NCBI GenBank assembly: GCA_019745555.1
Contig: JAIESX010000011.1
Coordinates: forward strand, 18,628-82,627
Reading direction: 5' to 3'
Length of the DNA stretch: 64,000 nt
Origin: Burkholderiaceae bacterium
GTDB lineage: Bacteria > Pseudomonadota > Gammaproteobacteria > Burkholderiales > Burkholderiaceae_C
The translations under genes were made by a program, and so were the position numbers. Below the pieces are notes generated by a model. That model saw nothing but the letters and a program-made list of their open reading frames with translations. It was not told the DNA's origin and searched no databases. Positions 22,055 to 31,911 of this stretch are shown here, one piece after another (within the stretch, counting starts at the first letter, position 1; each line of letters opens with the position of its first letter).

Positions 22055-23158
22055 TCAGCGCCGGAAGCGGCCGTCGCTGGTGATGATGGACAGGTCGGCG
22101 AAGTCCAGGCCGGAGTGGTCCTTGGCGCTGAAGTTCACCTCCAGCCCGCCGATGTCGAACCTGCTGAAGCTCTCCAGCGCCGCGTGGACCCGGGCGCGCG
22201 TCGGCTTGTCGCCAGCGCGGCGCAGGGCTTCCACCAGTACCTTGGCGGCGGCAAAGCCTTCCAGCATGGCTGGGGTCACTTCCGGCACGCCTTGGGCGCG
22301 TGCGAGGTCGTTGGCTTCCTTGACCAGGGGATAGGTCAGCGACTGCGGGAACACCTGGCTCACGATCACGCCGCGTGCGTGTTCGCCCAGGCTCTTGATG
22401 AAACCGCCCGAGGCATTGTTGGACTGGGTCACGATCTGGGCCATGCTGCCGGCCGCCCGGATGGCTTTCACGGCATCGGCCGCCGCCACGCCCGAGGCGA
22501 TGAGTACGATGGCCTGGGGGTTGGCGCGGGCCAGTGCCGGCGCGACGCCGGAGAAGTCGGGCTTGGTGCGGTCGTACTTCGCCACCAGCACGGGTTTGAG
22601 CTTCGCCTGTTCCAGGCCGCGCTGCGCGCCCAACAGGATGTCGTTGCCGAAGCTGTCGTCCACGTGCAGCACGGCGATGCGGTCGATGCCTATGGTGACC
22701 AGATGCTGGATGGCCTTTTCGGCCTCGCGCTGGTAGGTGGCCCGCACATTGAAGACGTACTTCTTGACCGGCTGATGCAGCACCATGGCGCCGGTCGACG
22801 GCCCCACCAGTGCTACGCCATGCTGGTCCAGCAGGGGGATGATGGCCTCGGTGTGCGGAGTGCCCCGGTTGAGGAACATGGCCACCACATTGCGCTGCTC
22901 GATCAGGGTGCGCGCATTCTCGGCCGCCAGCTTGGGGTCGAACTTGTCGTCGAGCTGGATCAGCTCGATCTTCTGGCCGTTGACGCCGCCCCGGGCATTG
23001 ATGGCGTCGATGTAGAGCAGCGCGCCATCGGTGATCTCCTTGACACCGACGGCCGAGGTGCCGGTGAAGCCGGCGGTCTGCCCGACCAGGATCTGCGCCT
23101 GCACCGGCGCGCCCAGCAGCAGGCCCACCAGGACCGCGGCGATACGTAGTGTTTTCAT
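22055..23158 (-). CDS. LivK-type ABC transporter substrate-binding protein (paralogue 2)
   Basis: 367-residue periplasmic binding protein with a cleavable signal peptide (MKTLRIAAVLVGLLLGAPVQA) and a mature start ILVGQTAGFTGT. It shares long identical stretches with the downstream paralogue, such as NRGTPHTEAIIPLLDQ and the FDIGGLEVNFS C-terminal block, which shows a tandem duplication. Ligands may be amino acids, amides, urea or aromatic acids; the sequence does not say. The start codon is preceded by AAAGGCA. It is divergent from uvrA, with 133 bases between the two starts. Confidence 0.9.
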   Translation of the reverse strand: MKTLRIAAVLVGLLLGAPVQAQILVGQTAGFTGTSAVGVKEITDGALLYIDAINARGGVNGQKIELIQLDDKFDPKLAAENARTLIEQRNVVAMFLNRGTPHTEAIIPLLDQHGVALVGPSTGAMVLHQPVKKYVFNVRATYQREAEKAIQHLVTIGIDRIAVLHVDDSFGNDILLGAQRGLEQAKLKPVLVAKYDRTKPDFSGVAPALARANPQAIVLIASGVAAADAVKAIRAAGSMAQIVTQSNNASGGFIKSLGEHARGVIVSQVFPQSLTYPLVKEANDLARAQGVPEVTPAMLEGFAAAKVLVEALRRAGDKPTRARVHAALESFSRFDIGGLEVNFSAKDHSGLDFADLSIITSDGRFRR

Positions 23159-23291
23159 TTCAACTGCCTTTGCTGGTCAACGACGGGGTGGGATTCTATG
23201 CCCGTTGTTCTACAGGCAGATTACGACCCCACGTCCGCACGGGCTCACGCTTGCTCCTAGAATGTTTGGGCCTTTACGAGCGAGAGTCACC

Positions 23292-26200
23292 ATGACCCAG
23301 GGAAGCATCCGCATTCGCGGCGCGCGCCAGCACAACCTCAAGAACCTCGATCTGGACATCCGCACAGGGGAGCTCACCGTGGTTACCGGGCCCAGCGGCT
23401 CGGGCAAGTCCAGCTTGGTGTTCGACACGCTCTACGCCGAAGGGCAGCGCCGCTATGTGGAGACCTTCAGCGCCTATGCGCGCCAGTTCCTGGACCGCAT
23501 GGACAAGCCGGCCGTGGACCGCGTGGAAGGCGTGCCCCCGGCCATCGCCATCGACCAGACCAATCCGGTGCGCTCCTCGCGTTCCACGGTCGGCACGATG
23601 ACCGAGCTCAACGACCACCTCAAGCTGTTGTTCGCGCGCGCAGCCCAGCTGTTTGACAAACAGACCGCCCAGCCCGTGCGGCACGACAGCCCGGACAGCA
23701 TCTACGCCGAACTGCAGCGCCGCGCCGCCGAGGCCGGTGACCCGCGCCTGGTGCTGGCTTTCCCCGTCGAGTTGCCCGGCAACACCAGCCGCGAGGAGAT
23801 CGAGCAGTGGCTTTCGGCCAGCGGCTTCACGCGCATCCAGGCCGAGCGCGAGACGGCCACGCCGGCCGGCCCGCGCAAGATCCTCGACGTGGTGGCGGAT
23901 CGCTTCCGCCTCGCGGGTGCCGAACGCGCGCGCGTGGTCGAGGCCATCGAGCTCGCGCTCAAGCGCGGCAGCGGGCGGCTCAACGTCTACCGGCTGCAGG
24001 ACGAGGGCGAAGCGGATATCTGGCGTTTCTCCACGGGCCTGCACTGTCCGGACAGCGATCTGCGCTACGCCGATCCCCTACCCTCCATGTTCTCCTTCAA
24101 CTCGGCCGTGGGCGCCTGCGAGGTCTGTCGCGGCTTCGGCCGCGTGATCGGGGTGGACTACGGCCTGGTGATCCCGAATGACAAGCTCACGCTGCGCGCC
24201 GGCGCGATCAAGCCCATCCAGACCCCGGCCTGGGCCGAATGCCAGGACGACCTGATGCGTCACGCCGAGGCGGCGGGCATCCCGCGCGACACGGCCTGGA
24301 ACAAGCTCACGCAGGAACACAAGGACTGGGTCATCTACGGCTCGCCCAACTGGAAGGGCAAGTGGAACCAGCAGTGGTACGGCATCAAGCGTTTCTTCGA
24401 GTATCTGGAGAGCAAGGCCTACAAGATGCACATCCGTGTGCTGCTGTCCAAGTACCGCAGTTACACGCCTTGTGAGACCTGCAAGGGCGCACGCCTCAAG
24501 ACCGAGAGCCTGCTCTGGCGCATCGGCAGCAAGGAAGATGCCGATGCGGTGCTGGCGCCCGAAAAGCGCTTCCTGCCCGGGGGCACGCAATGGACCCGCG
24601 CGCAGCTCGAGGCCCTGCCAGGCCTGTGCCTGCACGACCTCATGCTCATGCCGCTGGACAAGCTGCGTGACTTCTTCGACCGCATCCGCGCGCGTGAGCT
24701 CAGCCTGCCTACGCATGGCGAGGGCGAAGCCCAGGCCTTGAAACTCCTGTTCGAGGAGATCGGCACGCGCCTGAAGTACCTCTGCGATGTCGGCATCGGC
24801 TACCTGACGCTGGACCGCCAGAGCCGCACGCTTTCGGGCGGCGAGGTGCAGCGCATCAACCTCACGACCGCGCTGGGCACCTCCCTCGTCAACACGCTGT
24901 TCGTGCTCGACGAGCCCAGCATCGGCCTGCACCCGCGCGACATGCACCGCATCATCGAGGCCATGCAGCGCCTGCGCGATGCGGGCAACACCCTGGTGGT
25001 GGTCGAGCACGACCCGGCCGTCATGTTCGCGGCCGACCGCATGATCGACATGGGCCCGGGTCCGGGCGAGCGCGGCGGCCAGATCGTCTTCGACGGCAGC
25101 ACGGAAGACCTGCGCAAGGCCGACACGCTGACGGGCGCCTACCTCGGCGCGCGCAAGCAGATCGGCATGGGTTTCAAGCGCATGGTGGCCGAGAACACGC
25201 CGCGCCTCATCCTCGAAGGCGCGCGCGAGCACAACCTGAAGAACGTCTCGGTGGACATCCCCCTGGGGCGCCTGGTCTGCGTCACCGGCGTCTCGGGCTC
25301 CGGCAAGTCCACGCTGATCCAGGACGTGCTGGCCCCCGCGCTGATGCGCCATTTCGGCCAGGCCACCGAGACGCCGGGCGCACACGAGCGCCTGCTCGGC
25401 GCCGAGCAGCTGGCCGACGTGGTCTTCGTGGACCAGTCGCCCATCGGCAAGACGGCGCGTTCCAATCCCGTGAGCTATGTGGGTGCCTGGGACGCCATCC
25501 GCGAGATCTACGCCAACGCACCGCTGTCGCGCCAGCGCGGCTACACCGCCGCCAAGTTCAGCGCCAACAGCGGCGACGGCCGCTGCCCCACCTGCGGTGG
25601 CTCGGGTTTCGAGCACGTGGAGATGCAGTTCCTCAGCGACGTCTACCTGCGCTGCCCGGACTGCGACGGCAAACGCTTCCGGCCCGAGATCCTGGAGATC
25701 ACGGTGGAGCGTGGCGGCAAGCTGCTCAATGTGGCCGACGTGCTGGAGCTCACAGTGAGCGAGGCCGCCGGCCTGTTTGCGAACGACCGCGACGTGATCC
25801 GCGCCCTGCAGCCCATCGTGGACGTGGGGCTGGAGTATGTGCGCCTGGGCCAGCCCGTGCCCACGCTCTCGGGTGGCGAGGCGCAGCGTCTCAAGCTCGC
25901 GGGCTTCCTGGCCGAGGCGGCCAGGAGCGCCACGGCCAGCAGGCAGGCCGTGAGCAGGAAGGGCACGCTCTTTCTCTTCGACGAGCCCACCACGGGTCTG
26001 CACTTCGACGACATCGCCAAGCTCATGCGCGCCCTGCGCAAGCTGCTGGACGCCGGACATTCGCTGCTGGTGATCGAGCACAACCTGGACGTGATGCGCG
26101 CCAGCGACTGGCTCATCGACCTCGGTCCCGAGGGCGGCGAGGCCGGCGGCCAGGTGGTGGCCGTGGGCACGCCCGAAGAGCTGCGTGCGCATCCGGTCAG

Positions 26201-29027
26201 CCACACGGGCCGCGCGCTGCGCGAATATGCCCTGGCCATGGGCGAGGCGCAGGAAGTGCAGGAGGGTGCGGCGCGTTATCTCGGCACGGCCTTCACGCCG
26301 GGCCACAAGCCCGCGCCGAAACGCGCCGAACTCAGCAACGACATCCAGATCGTCAATGCCAAGGAGCACAACCTCAAGGCGCTCAGCGTCAATATTCCGC
26401 GCGGCAAGTTCAACGTGATCACGGGTGTCAGCGGCTCGGGGAAGTCCACGCTGGCCTTCGACATCCTGTTCAACGAAGGGCAGCGCCGTTACCTCGAATC
26501 GCTCAACGCCTACGCGCGCAGCATTGTGCAACCGGCGGGCCGGCCCGAGGTGGACGCGGTCTATGGCATCCCGCCCACGGTGGCCATCGAGCAGCGCCTT
26601 TCGCGCGGTGGGCGCAAGTCCACGGTGGGCACGACCACCGAGGTCTGGCATTTCCTGCGCCTGCTCTACGTCAAGCTGGGTGTGCAGCACTGCATCCACG
26701 ACGGTGCGGCCGTGGCCCCGCAGACGGCCGAAAGCATCCTCGCTCAGCTCATGAAACAGTTCAAGGGCCAGGAGATCGGCCTGCTCGCGCCGCTGGTGAT
26801 GAACCGCAAGGGTGTGTACACCGAGCTGGCCGAGTGGGCGCGCCCGCGTGGCTACACCCACCTGCGTGTGGACGGCAACTTCCTGCCCACGCAGGGCTTT
26901 CCCCGCATCGACCGCTTCAAGGAGCACACCATCGAGCTGCCCGTGGCCAGTCTCGTGGTGGACCCCGCCAACGAGGCCGCACTGCGCCTGGCACTGACCA
27001 CCGCGCTGGAGCACGGCAAGGGCGTGCTGCATGTGCTCAGCGATCTTGACGGCCTGGCCGAGGTGATGAAGAGTGGCGGGCCCACGGCCCATATCGGTAA
27101 GCTGCAGGTGTATTCCACCCAGCGCGCCTGCCCGGTCTGCGCCACTTCCTACGCCGAGCTGGACCCGCGCCTCTTCTCCTACAACAGCAAGCACGGCTGG
27201 TGCCCGGACTGCGTGGGCACGGGTGTCAAGCTCAGCAAGGAGCAGCGCAAGGCGCTCGACGATTCGGTGCGCGACGACAAGGAGAAGGGTCGCGAGCAGA
27301 CCTTCGCCGAGCCTGAGGTCGAGGACGTGGCCGACGTGGCCTGCCCGACCTGCGAGGGCACACGGCTCAACGCCACCGCGCGCGCCGTCAAGTTCAATGG
27401 CGTGGGCATTGCCGAGATTGCGCGCCTGAGCGTGAGCGATGTGCGGGCCTGGATCGAGACCCTGCAGGTGATGGGCCGCCTGAGCCAGCGTGAGAACGAC
27501 ATCGCACGCGACCTCATCCCTGAAATCAGGAGCCGCCTCGAATTCCTCGAGCAGGTGGGCCTGGGCTACCTCACGCTGGACCGCGGTGCGCCCACGCTCT
27601 CGGGCGGCGAGGCGCAGCGCATCCGCCTGGCTGCGCAGCTGGGCAGCAATCTGCAGGGCGTGTGCTATGTGCTGGACGAGCCCACCATCGGCCTGCACGC
27701 GCGCGACAACCAGATCCTCCTCGACGCCCTGCACACGCTGAGCGAGCGCGGCAACACCCTGGTCGTGGTCGAACATGACGAGGACACCATCCGCCGCGCC
27801 GACCACCTGATCGACATCGGTCCGAGCGCGGGCAAGCGTGGCGGCCGCCTCGTGGCCCAGGGCTCGGTGAGCGATCTGACGCAGGCGGAGGATTCCCAGA
27901 CCGGCCGTTACCTGCTGCATGCCATGAAGCACCCGCTGCAGCCGCGCCGTGATGTGAAAGCCAAGGACCTGCAGTGGTTGACCGTGGAGGGCGCCAGCCT
28001 GCACAACCTGCAGCAGGTCACGGCCAGGCTGCCGCTCAAGCGCCTGGTCGCCGTGACCGGCGTCAGCGGCTCGGGCAAGTCCACGCTCGCGCGTGATGTG
28101 CTGCTGGCCAATGTGGCGGCGGTCGTCGCCAGGCGTGCGACCAAGGCCGGGCGCGATGCGCTGGCCAAGGGTGTGGACTGGAGCGGCTGCGAGAGCGTGA
28201 GCGGCTACGAAGCCGTGGACCGTGTGCTCGAAGTCGATCAGACGCCGATCGGCAAGACGCCGCGGTCCTGCCCCGCCACCTACATCGGTTTCTGGGACAC
28301 CATTCGCAAGCTCTTTGCCGAAACGCTGGAGGCCAAGGCGCGCGGCTACGCGGCCGGGCGTTTCAGTTTCAACACCGGCGAAGGCCGCTGCCCGACATGT
28401 GAAGGGCAGGGCGTGCGCACCATCGAGATGAGTTTCCTGCCCGACGTCAAGGTGCTGTGCGAGAGCTGCAAGGGTGCGCGCTTCAACCCCGAGACCCTGG
28501 CCGTCACCTGGCGGGGCAAGAGCATCGGCGACGTGCTGCAGATGGAGGTGGACGAGGCGGTGGAGTTCTTCGCGGCCATGCCCGGCATCGCGCACCCGCT
28601 GCAGCTGCTCAAGGACGTGGGCCTGGGCTATCTCACGCTGGGCCAGCCCTCACCCACACTCAGTGGCGGCGAGGCGCAGCGCATCAAGCTCGTGACCGAA
28701 CTCAGCAAGGTGCGCGACGAGGTCGGCCGGCGCGGCCAGAAGGCGCCGCACACGCTCTACGTGCTGGACGAGCCCACGGTGGGCCTGCACATGGCCGATG
28801 TGGACAAGCTCATCCGCGTGCTGCACCGCCTGGTGGACGGTGGCCACAGCGTGGTCGTGATCGAGCACGATCTCGACGTGATCGCCGAAGCCGACTGGAT
28901 CGTGGACCTGGGCCCGGAAGGCGGCAAGGACGGAGGCCGCATCGTGGCCTCTGCGCCGCCTGAAGAGGTGGTGCGCCTGGGCACGCACACCGGGCAGGCA
29001 CTGGGGCCGGTGCTCGCGCGGGCCTGA
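23292..29027 (+). CDS. uvrA: Double-length UvrA excinuclease subunit
   Basis: 1911-residue protein made of two full UvrA units in tandem; ordinary UvrA has about 940 residues. Four Walker A motifs (GPSGSGKS or GVSGSGKS) lie near residues 33, 667, 1045 and 1590. Four LSGGE signatures and four Walker B motifs of the LDEP or FDEP type (for example [10 protein letters not shown]) match them. Zinc-module cysteine pairs appear in both halves (CPTCGGSG with CPDCDGKRF, and CPTCEGQG with CESCKGARF, plus insertion-domain pairs). UvrA recognises bulky DNA lesions and loads UvrB in nucleotide excision repair, working as a dimer, so this chain could be a covalent pseudo-dimer. The ATG at 23292 gives the family N terminus [18 protein letters not shown] found no clear LexA box upstream. 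Confidence 0.95.
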   Translation: MTQGSIRIRGARQHNLKNLDLDIRTGELTVVTGPSGSGKSSLVFDTLYAEGQRRYVETFSAYARQFLDRMDKPAVDRVEGVPPAIAIDQTNPVRSSRSTVGTMTELNDHLKLLFARAAQLFDKQTAQPVRHDSPDSIYAELQRRAAEAGDPRLVLAFPVELPGNTSREEIEQWLSASGFTRIQAERETATPAGPRKILDVVADRFRLAGAERARVVEAIELALKRGSGRLNVYRLQDEGEADIWRFSTGLHCPDSDLRYADPLPSMFSFNSAVGACEVCRGFGRVIGVDYGLVIPNDKLTLRAGAIKPIQTPAWAECQDDLMRHAEAAGIPRDTAWNKLTQEHKDWVIYGSPNWKGKWNQQWYGIKRFFEYLESKAYKMHIRVLLSKYRSYTPCETCKGARLKTESLLWRIGSKEDADAVLAPEKRFLPGGTQWTRAQLEALPGLCLHDLMLMPLDKLRDFFDRIRARELSLPTHGEGEAQALKLLFEEIGTRLKYLCDVGIGYLTLDRQSRTLSGGEVQRINLTTALGTSLVNTLFVLDEPSIGLHPRDMHRIIEAMQRLRDAGNTLVVVEHDPAVMFAADRMIDMGPGPGERGGQIVFDGSTEDLRKADTLTGAYLGARKQIGMGFKRMVAENTPRLILEGAREHNLKNVSVDIPLGRLVCVTGVSGSGKSTLIQDVLAPALMRHFGQATETPGAHERLLGAEQLADVVFVDQSPIGKTARSNPVSYVGAWDAIREIYANAPLSRQRGYTAAKFSANSGDGRCPTCGGSGFEHVEMQFLSDVYLRCPDCDGKRFRPEILEITVERGGKLLNVADVLELTVSEAAGLFANDRDVIRALQPIVDVGLEYVRLGQPVPTLSGGEAQRLKLAGFLAEAARSATASRQAVSRKGTLFLFDEPTTGLHFDDIAKLMRALRKLLDAGHSLLVIEHNLDVMRASDWLIDLGPEGGEAGGQVVAVGTPEELRAHPVSHTGRALREYALAMGEAQEVQEGAARYLGTAFTPGHKPAPKRAELSNDIQIVNAKEHNLKALSVNIPRGKFNVITGVSGSGKSTLAFDILFNEGQRRYLESLNAYARSIVQPAGRPEVDAVYGIPPTVAIEQRLSRGGRKSTVGTTTEVWHFLRLLYVKLGVQHCIHDGAAVAPQTAESILAQLMKQFKGQEIGLLAPLVMNRKGVYTELAEWARPRGYTHLRVDGNFLPTQGFPRIDRFKEHTIELPVASLVVDPANEAALRLALTTALEHGKGVLHVLSDLDGLAEVMKSGGPTAHIGKLQVYSTQRACPVCATSYAELDPRLFSYNSKHGWCPDCVGTGVKLSKEQRKALDDSVRDDKEKGREQTFAEPEVEDVADVACPTCEGTRLNATARAVKFNGVGIAEIARLSVSDVRAWIETLQVMGRLSQRENDIARDLIPEIRSRLEFLEQVGLGYLTLDRGAPTLSGGEAQRIRLAAQLGSNLQGVCYVLDEPTIGLHARDNQILLDALHTLSERGNTLVVVEHDEDTIRRADHLIDIGPSAGKRGGRLVAQGSVSDLTQAEDSQTGRYLLHAMKHPLQPRRDVKAKDLQWLTVEGASLHNLQQVTARLPLKRLVAVTGVSGSGKSTLARDVLLANVAAVVARRATKAGRDALAKGVDWSGCESVSGYEAVDRVLEVDQTPIGKTPRSCPATYIGFWDTIRKLFAETLEAKARGYAAGRFSFNTGEGRCPTCEGQGVRTIEMSFLPDVKVLCESCKGARFNPETLAVTWRGKSIGDVLQMEVDEAVEFFAAMPGIAHPLQLLKDVGLGYLTLGQPSPTLSGGEAQRIKLVTELSKVRDEVGRRGQKAPHTLYVLDEPTVGLHMADVDKLIRVLHRLVDGGHSVVVIEHDLDVIAEADWIVDLGPEGGKDGGRIVASAPPEEVVRLGTHTGQALGPVLARA

Positions 29028-29061
29028 AGCGCCGGCATTCCGTGTGCTGCCCGTCTAACAG

Positions 29062-29096
29062 GCAGGCCGTGCCAGCCCAATGCTGGCGCGGCCTGC
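29062..29096 (+). terminator. Strong hairpin after uvrA, probable terminator
   Basis: Two 15-base arms (29062-29076 and 29082-29096) pair with a single G-T wobble around a five-base loop, 35 bases after the uvrA stop. The following bases are GGGACTTG, so there is no proper T tract. It probably ends the uvrA transcript, perhaps with help from Rho, or protects its 3' end. Confidence 0.5.
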
Positions 29097-29256
29097 GGGA
29101 CTTGTTCCGCGACTTGTCCACAAGGTTGACCACGGCGGCGTTGGATAACTGAGGTTCAGATCTGGCGTCATGCACCGTGCTGGCTCCCATATCCGTGTGA
29201 TGCACGGGGCATCCCTTCCTGCTAGCCTCAGCTGTCTTGATACAAGTCAAAAAAGC

Positions 29257-30117
29257 ATGAAGGCACGTTCGCTTCTCCCCATGTCCCTCGCTGCCCTGCT
29301 GGCTGGTCTGCAGCCCGCACTGGCGCAGCACACAGGCCATCATCTTGTGGCCGCAACGTCCGCTGCGCCAGCGACCGCGGCGTCCAACGTGCCCGAGATC
29401 GTGCCCCACCCCTGGGTCACGCTGCCGCCCACGCGCTCGCCCGAGTCCTATTTCACCAATCTCCAGGATGAGGAAGTCCGGGAGTCGCCCTTCGTGCTGC
29501 GCTTTGGTCTGTCCATGCGCGGCCTCGTGCCCGCGGGCAAGACCGCGGGGCGCGCGGGTCACCATCACCTGCTCGTGAACCAGCCGCTGCCACTGGATTT
29601 CACCAAGCCGCTGCCCTTCACCGAGAAGTACATCCACTTCGGCAAGGGGCAGATGGAGACCGTCATCAATCTGCCGCCGGGCAAGTACGAGCTGCGCATG
29701 CTGCTGGCTGACGAAGGACATATTCCCTTCTTCGTCTACAGCAAACCGCTGACGCTGACCATCAGCAAGCAGAACAAGGATGTGAATCCGGCCAGCCTGG
29801 CGGGGCCGGCACGCATTGAGATCATGAGCCCGCCGGCCGGCGAGACCTTGCGCCCGCCCTTCCGCGTGCAGTTCCATGCCAGTGGCTACAACATCTCGCA
29901 CGTGGGTGCCAAGGCGCCGGACACCGGGCACTTTCGCCTGGTGCTCGAGCGCGCCGGTCGCAAACCGGAAGTCATGAACTTTCTCGCCGGGCAGACCGAG
30001 GTCTGGCTCAATCCGCCGGCCGATGACTATGCGCTGCGGCTGGAGCTGGTCAGTGGCACGACCGGTGCCGTGATGGCCCAGGCCGAGCCCCACAGCCTCA
30101 AGGTCGTAGCCCGCTGA
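29257..30117 (+). CDS. Secreted DUF4399 protein with two repeats
   Basis: 286-residue exported protein. The signal peptide is clear (hydrophobic core MSLAALLAGLQPALAQ). The first DUF4399 domain (about 65-175) carries the histidine motif GHHHLLVNQ and the PPGKYELRMLLAD block. A second, weaker copy (about 185-280) keeps the strand pattern (PPFRVQFHASGY, GHFRLVLE) but has lost the triple histidine. Function is unknown; the histidines of the first domain could bind a metal. The ATG at 29257 is chosen because it starts the signal peptide; an in-frame ATG 29 codons upstream would bury it. Confidence 0.85.
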   Translation: MKARSLLPMSLAALLAGLQPALAQHTGHHLVAATSAAPATAASNVPEIVPHPWVTLPPTRSPESYFTNLQDEEVRESPFVLRFGLSMRGLVPAGKTAGRAGHHHLLVNQPLPLDFTKPLPFTEKYIHFGKGQMETVINLPPGKYELRMLLADEGHIPFFVYSKPLTLTISKQNKDVNPASLAGPARIEIMSPPAGETLRPPFRVQFHASGYNISHVGAKAPDTGHFRLVLERAGRKPEVMNFLAGQTEVWLNPPADDYALRLELVSGTTGAVMAQAEPHSLKVVAR

Positions 30118-30126
30118 CCGGCGCGC

Positions 30127-30969
30127 TCAGGGGCGCAGCAGCGCCCGTACCAGTTCGGCAAAGCCTGCGCCGCGTTCGCCCTGCGTGATGTAGCGCGGCT
30201 TGTGCTGCAACTGGGCCTCGAAGCGCCGGATATTGGCCACGCCCACGCTGTGGGTGAAGTGCTGGAACATGGGCTGGTCGTTGCCCGAGTCGCCGACGAA
30301 GACCCAGCGGTCCAGTTCCTGCGTCAGATCACGCCCGTAGAGTTCGCGCACGATCCAGCGCGCGCCTCGCCATTTGTTGAAGTCGTCAAAGCAGCCATGG
30401 ATGTGGATGCTGCTGACCGTGGTGTACATGCCGGCCCCTTGCAGGATGGCCAGGATCTGCTGCACGGCCTCGGGGGGCAGCTGCGTGTGTTCGTTGTAGT
30501 CGAAGGCCAGGTCGGTCTCGCGCCCGCCCACGTCGCGGGCCCGCAGCGCGCCCGGCACTTCGGCCAATACTTTGGCGGCCACCTGCTCCATGCGCGCCTG
30601 ATGGGCGGCACGCGTCGCGGCGTCCTGTTGATACAGCTTGGCCAGCTGCCTGCGTGTGTGGCTTGAGGGATGGGAGCTGTACGGGCTCGCTGTTTCAGGC
30701 TTGGGTATGAGTGCGAGCGCGCCATTCTCGGCCACCATGGCATCGGCGGGCCAGGGCACCGTGCTGCCGCCGTCCATCAGCGGCACGCACCAGCCGATGT
30801 GTCGGCCGGTGATGGGCAAGACCGCCAGGCCCGCCGCCTTCAGGTCGGCCAGCGCCTGCAGGGCCTCAGCGGTGATGGCGCCCTCGGTCGTCAGCGTGTC
30901 GTCAATGTCGGTGAACACGCCGGTGATGCGGCGGCGCTGTTCGGCAGGCCAGTGGGCAAGAGGGAGCAT
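30127..30969 (-). CDS. HAD-IIB family phosphatase
   Basis: 280-residue haloacid dehalogenase-type hydrolase with a C2 cap. Motif I is FTDIDDTL (nucleophile Asp21, Asp23), motif II PITGRH, motif III lies near FNKWRGA and motif IV is GDSGNDQPMF. This layout matches sugar-phosphate phosphatases such as mannosyl-3-phosphoglycerate, sucrose-phosphate or trehalose-phosphate phosphatases and Cof-type enzymes. No partner synthase is nearby, so the substrate is open. It converges with the DUF4399 gene (9-base gap) and is divergent from the alpha/beta hydrolase at 31020. Confidence 0.86.
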   Translation of the reverse strand: MLPLAHWPAEQRRRITGVFTDIDDTLTTEGAITAEALQALADLKAAGLAVLPITGRHIGWCVPLMDGGSTVPWPADAMVAENGALALIPKPETASPYSSHPSSHTRRQLAKLYQQDAATRAAHQARMEQVAAKVLAEVPGALRARDVGGRETDLAFDYNEHTQLPPEAVQQILAILQGAGMYTTVSSIHIHGCFDDFNKWRGARWIVRELYGRDLTQELDRWVFVGDSGNDQPMFQHFTHSVGVANIRRFEAQLQHKPRYITQGERGAGFAELVRALLRP

Positions 30970-31019
30970 GGGTGATGAAGGAAAATCGCAGCAACTTTAA
31001 CTGAGAGGCAGACGCTTCC

Positions 31020-31910
31020 ATGAAAGACAACGAGCTGCCCGTGCAGGGCACACAGCACTGGGTGTTACAGGACGCGCTGCGCCTCTTCCTCTGGGAAAAA
31101 TGCCAGGGCACCCCCCAGGGCAAGCCCGTGTTGGTGCTGGCCCACGGCTCGGCCACGGCCGGCCGCGAGAGCTTCGACCTCAAGGTGCCGGGGCGGCCCG
31201 AGTACAGCCTGATGGACTTTCTGGCGAAACAGGGTTTCGACGTCTTCGCGCCCGACATGCGCGGCTTCGGCAGCTCCACCAAGCCCGAGGGGCACATCAC
31301 GACCGAGCAGGCCGCTTCTGACCTGAATGCCGTGGTGGACTTCATCTGCAAGCTGCGGGGCGTGCCGCAGGTGCAGCTGCTGGCCTGGTCCTGGGGCACG
31401 CAGTACAGTGGCCAGTTCGTGATGGCCCATCCGCACAAGGTGGCGCGCTATGCGGCCTACGCGCAGATGCACGCCGACAGCCCGGATCTGAAGGCGCGAC
31501 GCGAGCGTCTCGCCACCTTCCAGCGTGCGCCTTACATCCGTATCACGGAGCAGGGCTGGAAGCTGCGCTTCAATTCCCTGACGCCCGAGGATGTCAACGA
31601 CCCCGTGGTCATGGACGCCTTCGCCAAGTCCGCGACCCTGGTCGAGCTCAAGTCACCGACGGGCCCGCAGGTGGACCTGCTCACACGCCAGCCGCTGATC
31701 GATGCCACGAAGATCACCGTGCCGACGATGCTGATCCACGGCCAGTACGACGACGTGGCCGATCTCGAGGGGCTGCTGCCCTTCTTCACGGCCCTGCCCA
31801 ACCCGGACAAGCAGTACACCGTGATTCCGGACGGCGGGCATATGCTGCATCTGCAGAAGGGGTATGCGCGCTTTCAGCGCGCGGTCGCGAACTGGTTCGC
31901 CGTGCGCTGA
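31020..31910 (+). CDS. Alpha/beta hydrolase
   Basis: 296-residue serine hydrolase of the alpha/beta fold. The oxyanion region LAHGSATAGR precedes DMRGFGSST. The nucleophile elbow is AWSWG with Ser124, so the usual first glycine is alanine. The acid is in the GQYDDVAD strand end and the histidine is in PDGGHMLHLQ. There is no signal peptide, so it is cytosolic. Substrate unknown; ester, lactone or C-C hydrolase activities are all possible. It converges with prfC at a one-base gap. Confidence 0.86.
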   Translation: MKDNELPVQGTQHWVLQDALRLFLWEKCQGTPQGKPVLVLAHGSATAGRESFDLKVPGRPEYSLMDFLAKQGFDVFAPDMRGFGSSTKPEGHITTEQAASDLNAVVDFICKLRGVPQVQLLAWSWGTQYSGQFVMAHPHKVARYAAYAQMHADSPDLKARRERLATFQRAPYIRITEQGWKLRFNSLTPEDVNDPVVMDAFAKSATLVELKSPTGPQVDLLTRQPLIDATKITVPTMLIHGQYDDVADLEGLLPFFTALPNPDKQYTVIPDGGHMLHLQKGYARFQRAVANWFAVR

Positions 31911-31911
31911 A

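Noticed and set aside
23159..23291. Search for a LexA (SOS) box before uvrA
   Set aside because: No CTGT-N8-ACAG palindrome is present in the divergent region; an ACAG at 23211-23214 has no matching half.
24078..28595. A 1505-codon open frame on the minus strand opposite uvrA
   Set aside because: It mirrors the uvrA codons. High third-position GC removes stops from the antisense frame, and the translation is a Gly/His/Arg/Leu-rich mix with no fold motifs.
29114..29122. DnaA-box-like TTGTCCACA with a nearby GGATAAC
   Set aside because: Only one clear box, with no cluster, no AT-rich unwinding region and no dnaA, dnaN or gidA nearby, so it does not support an origin.
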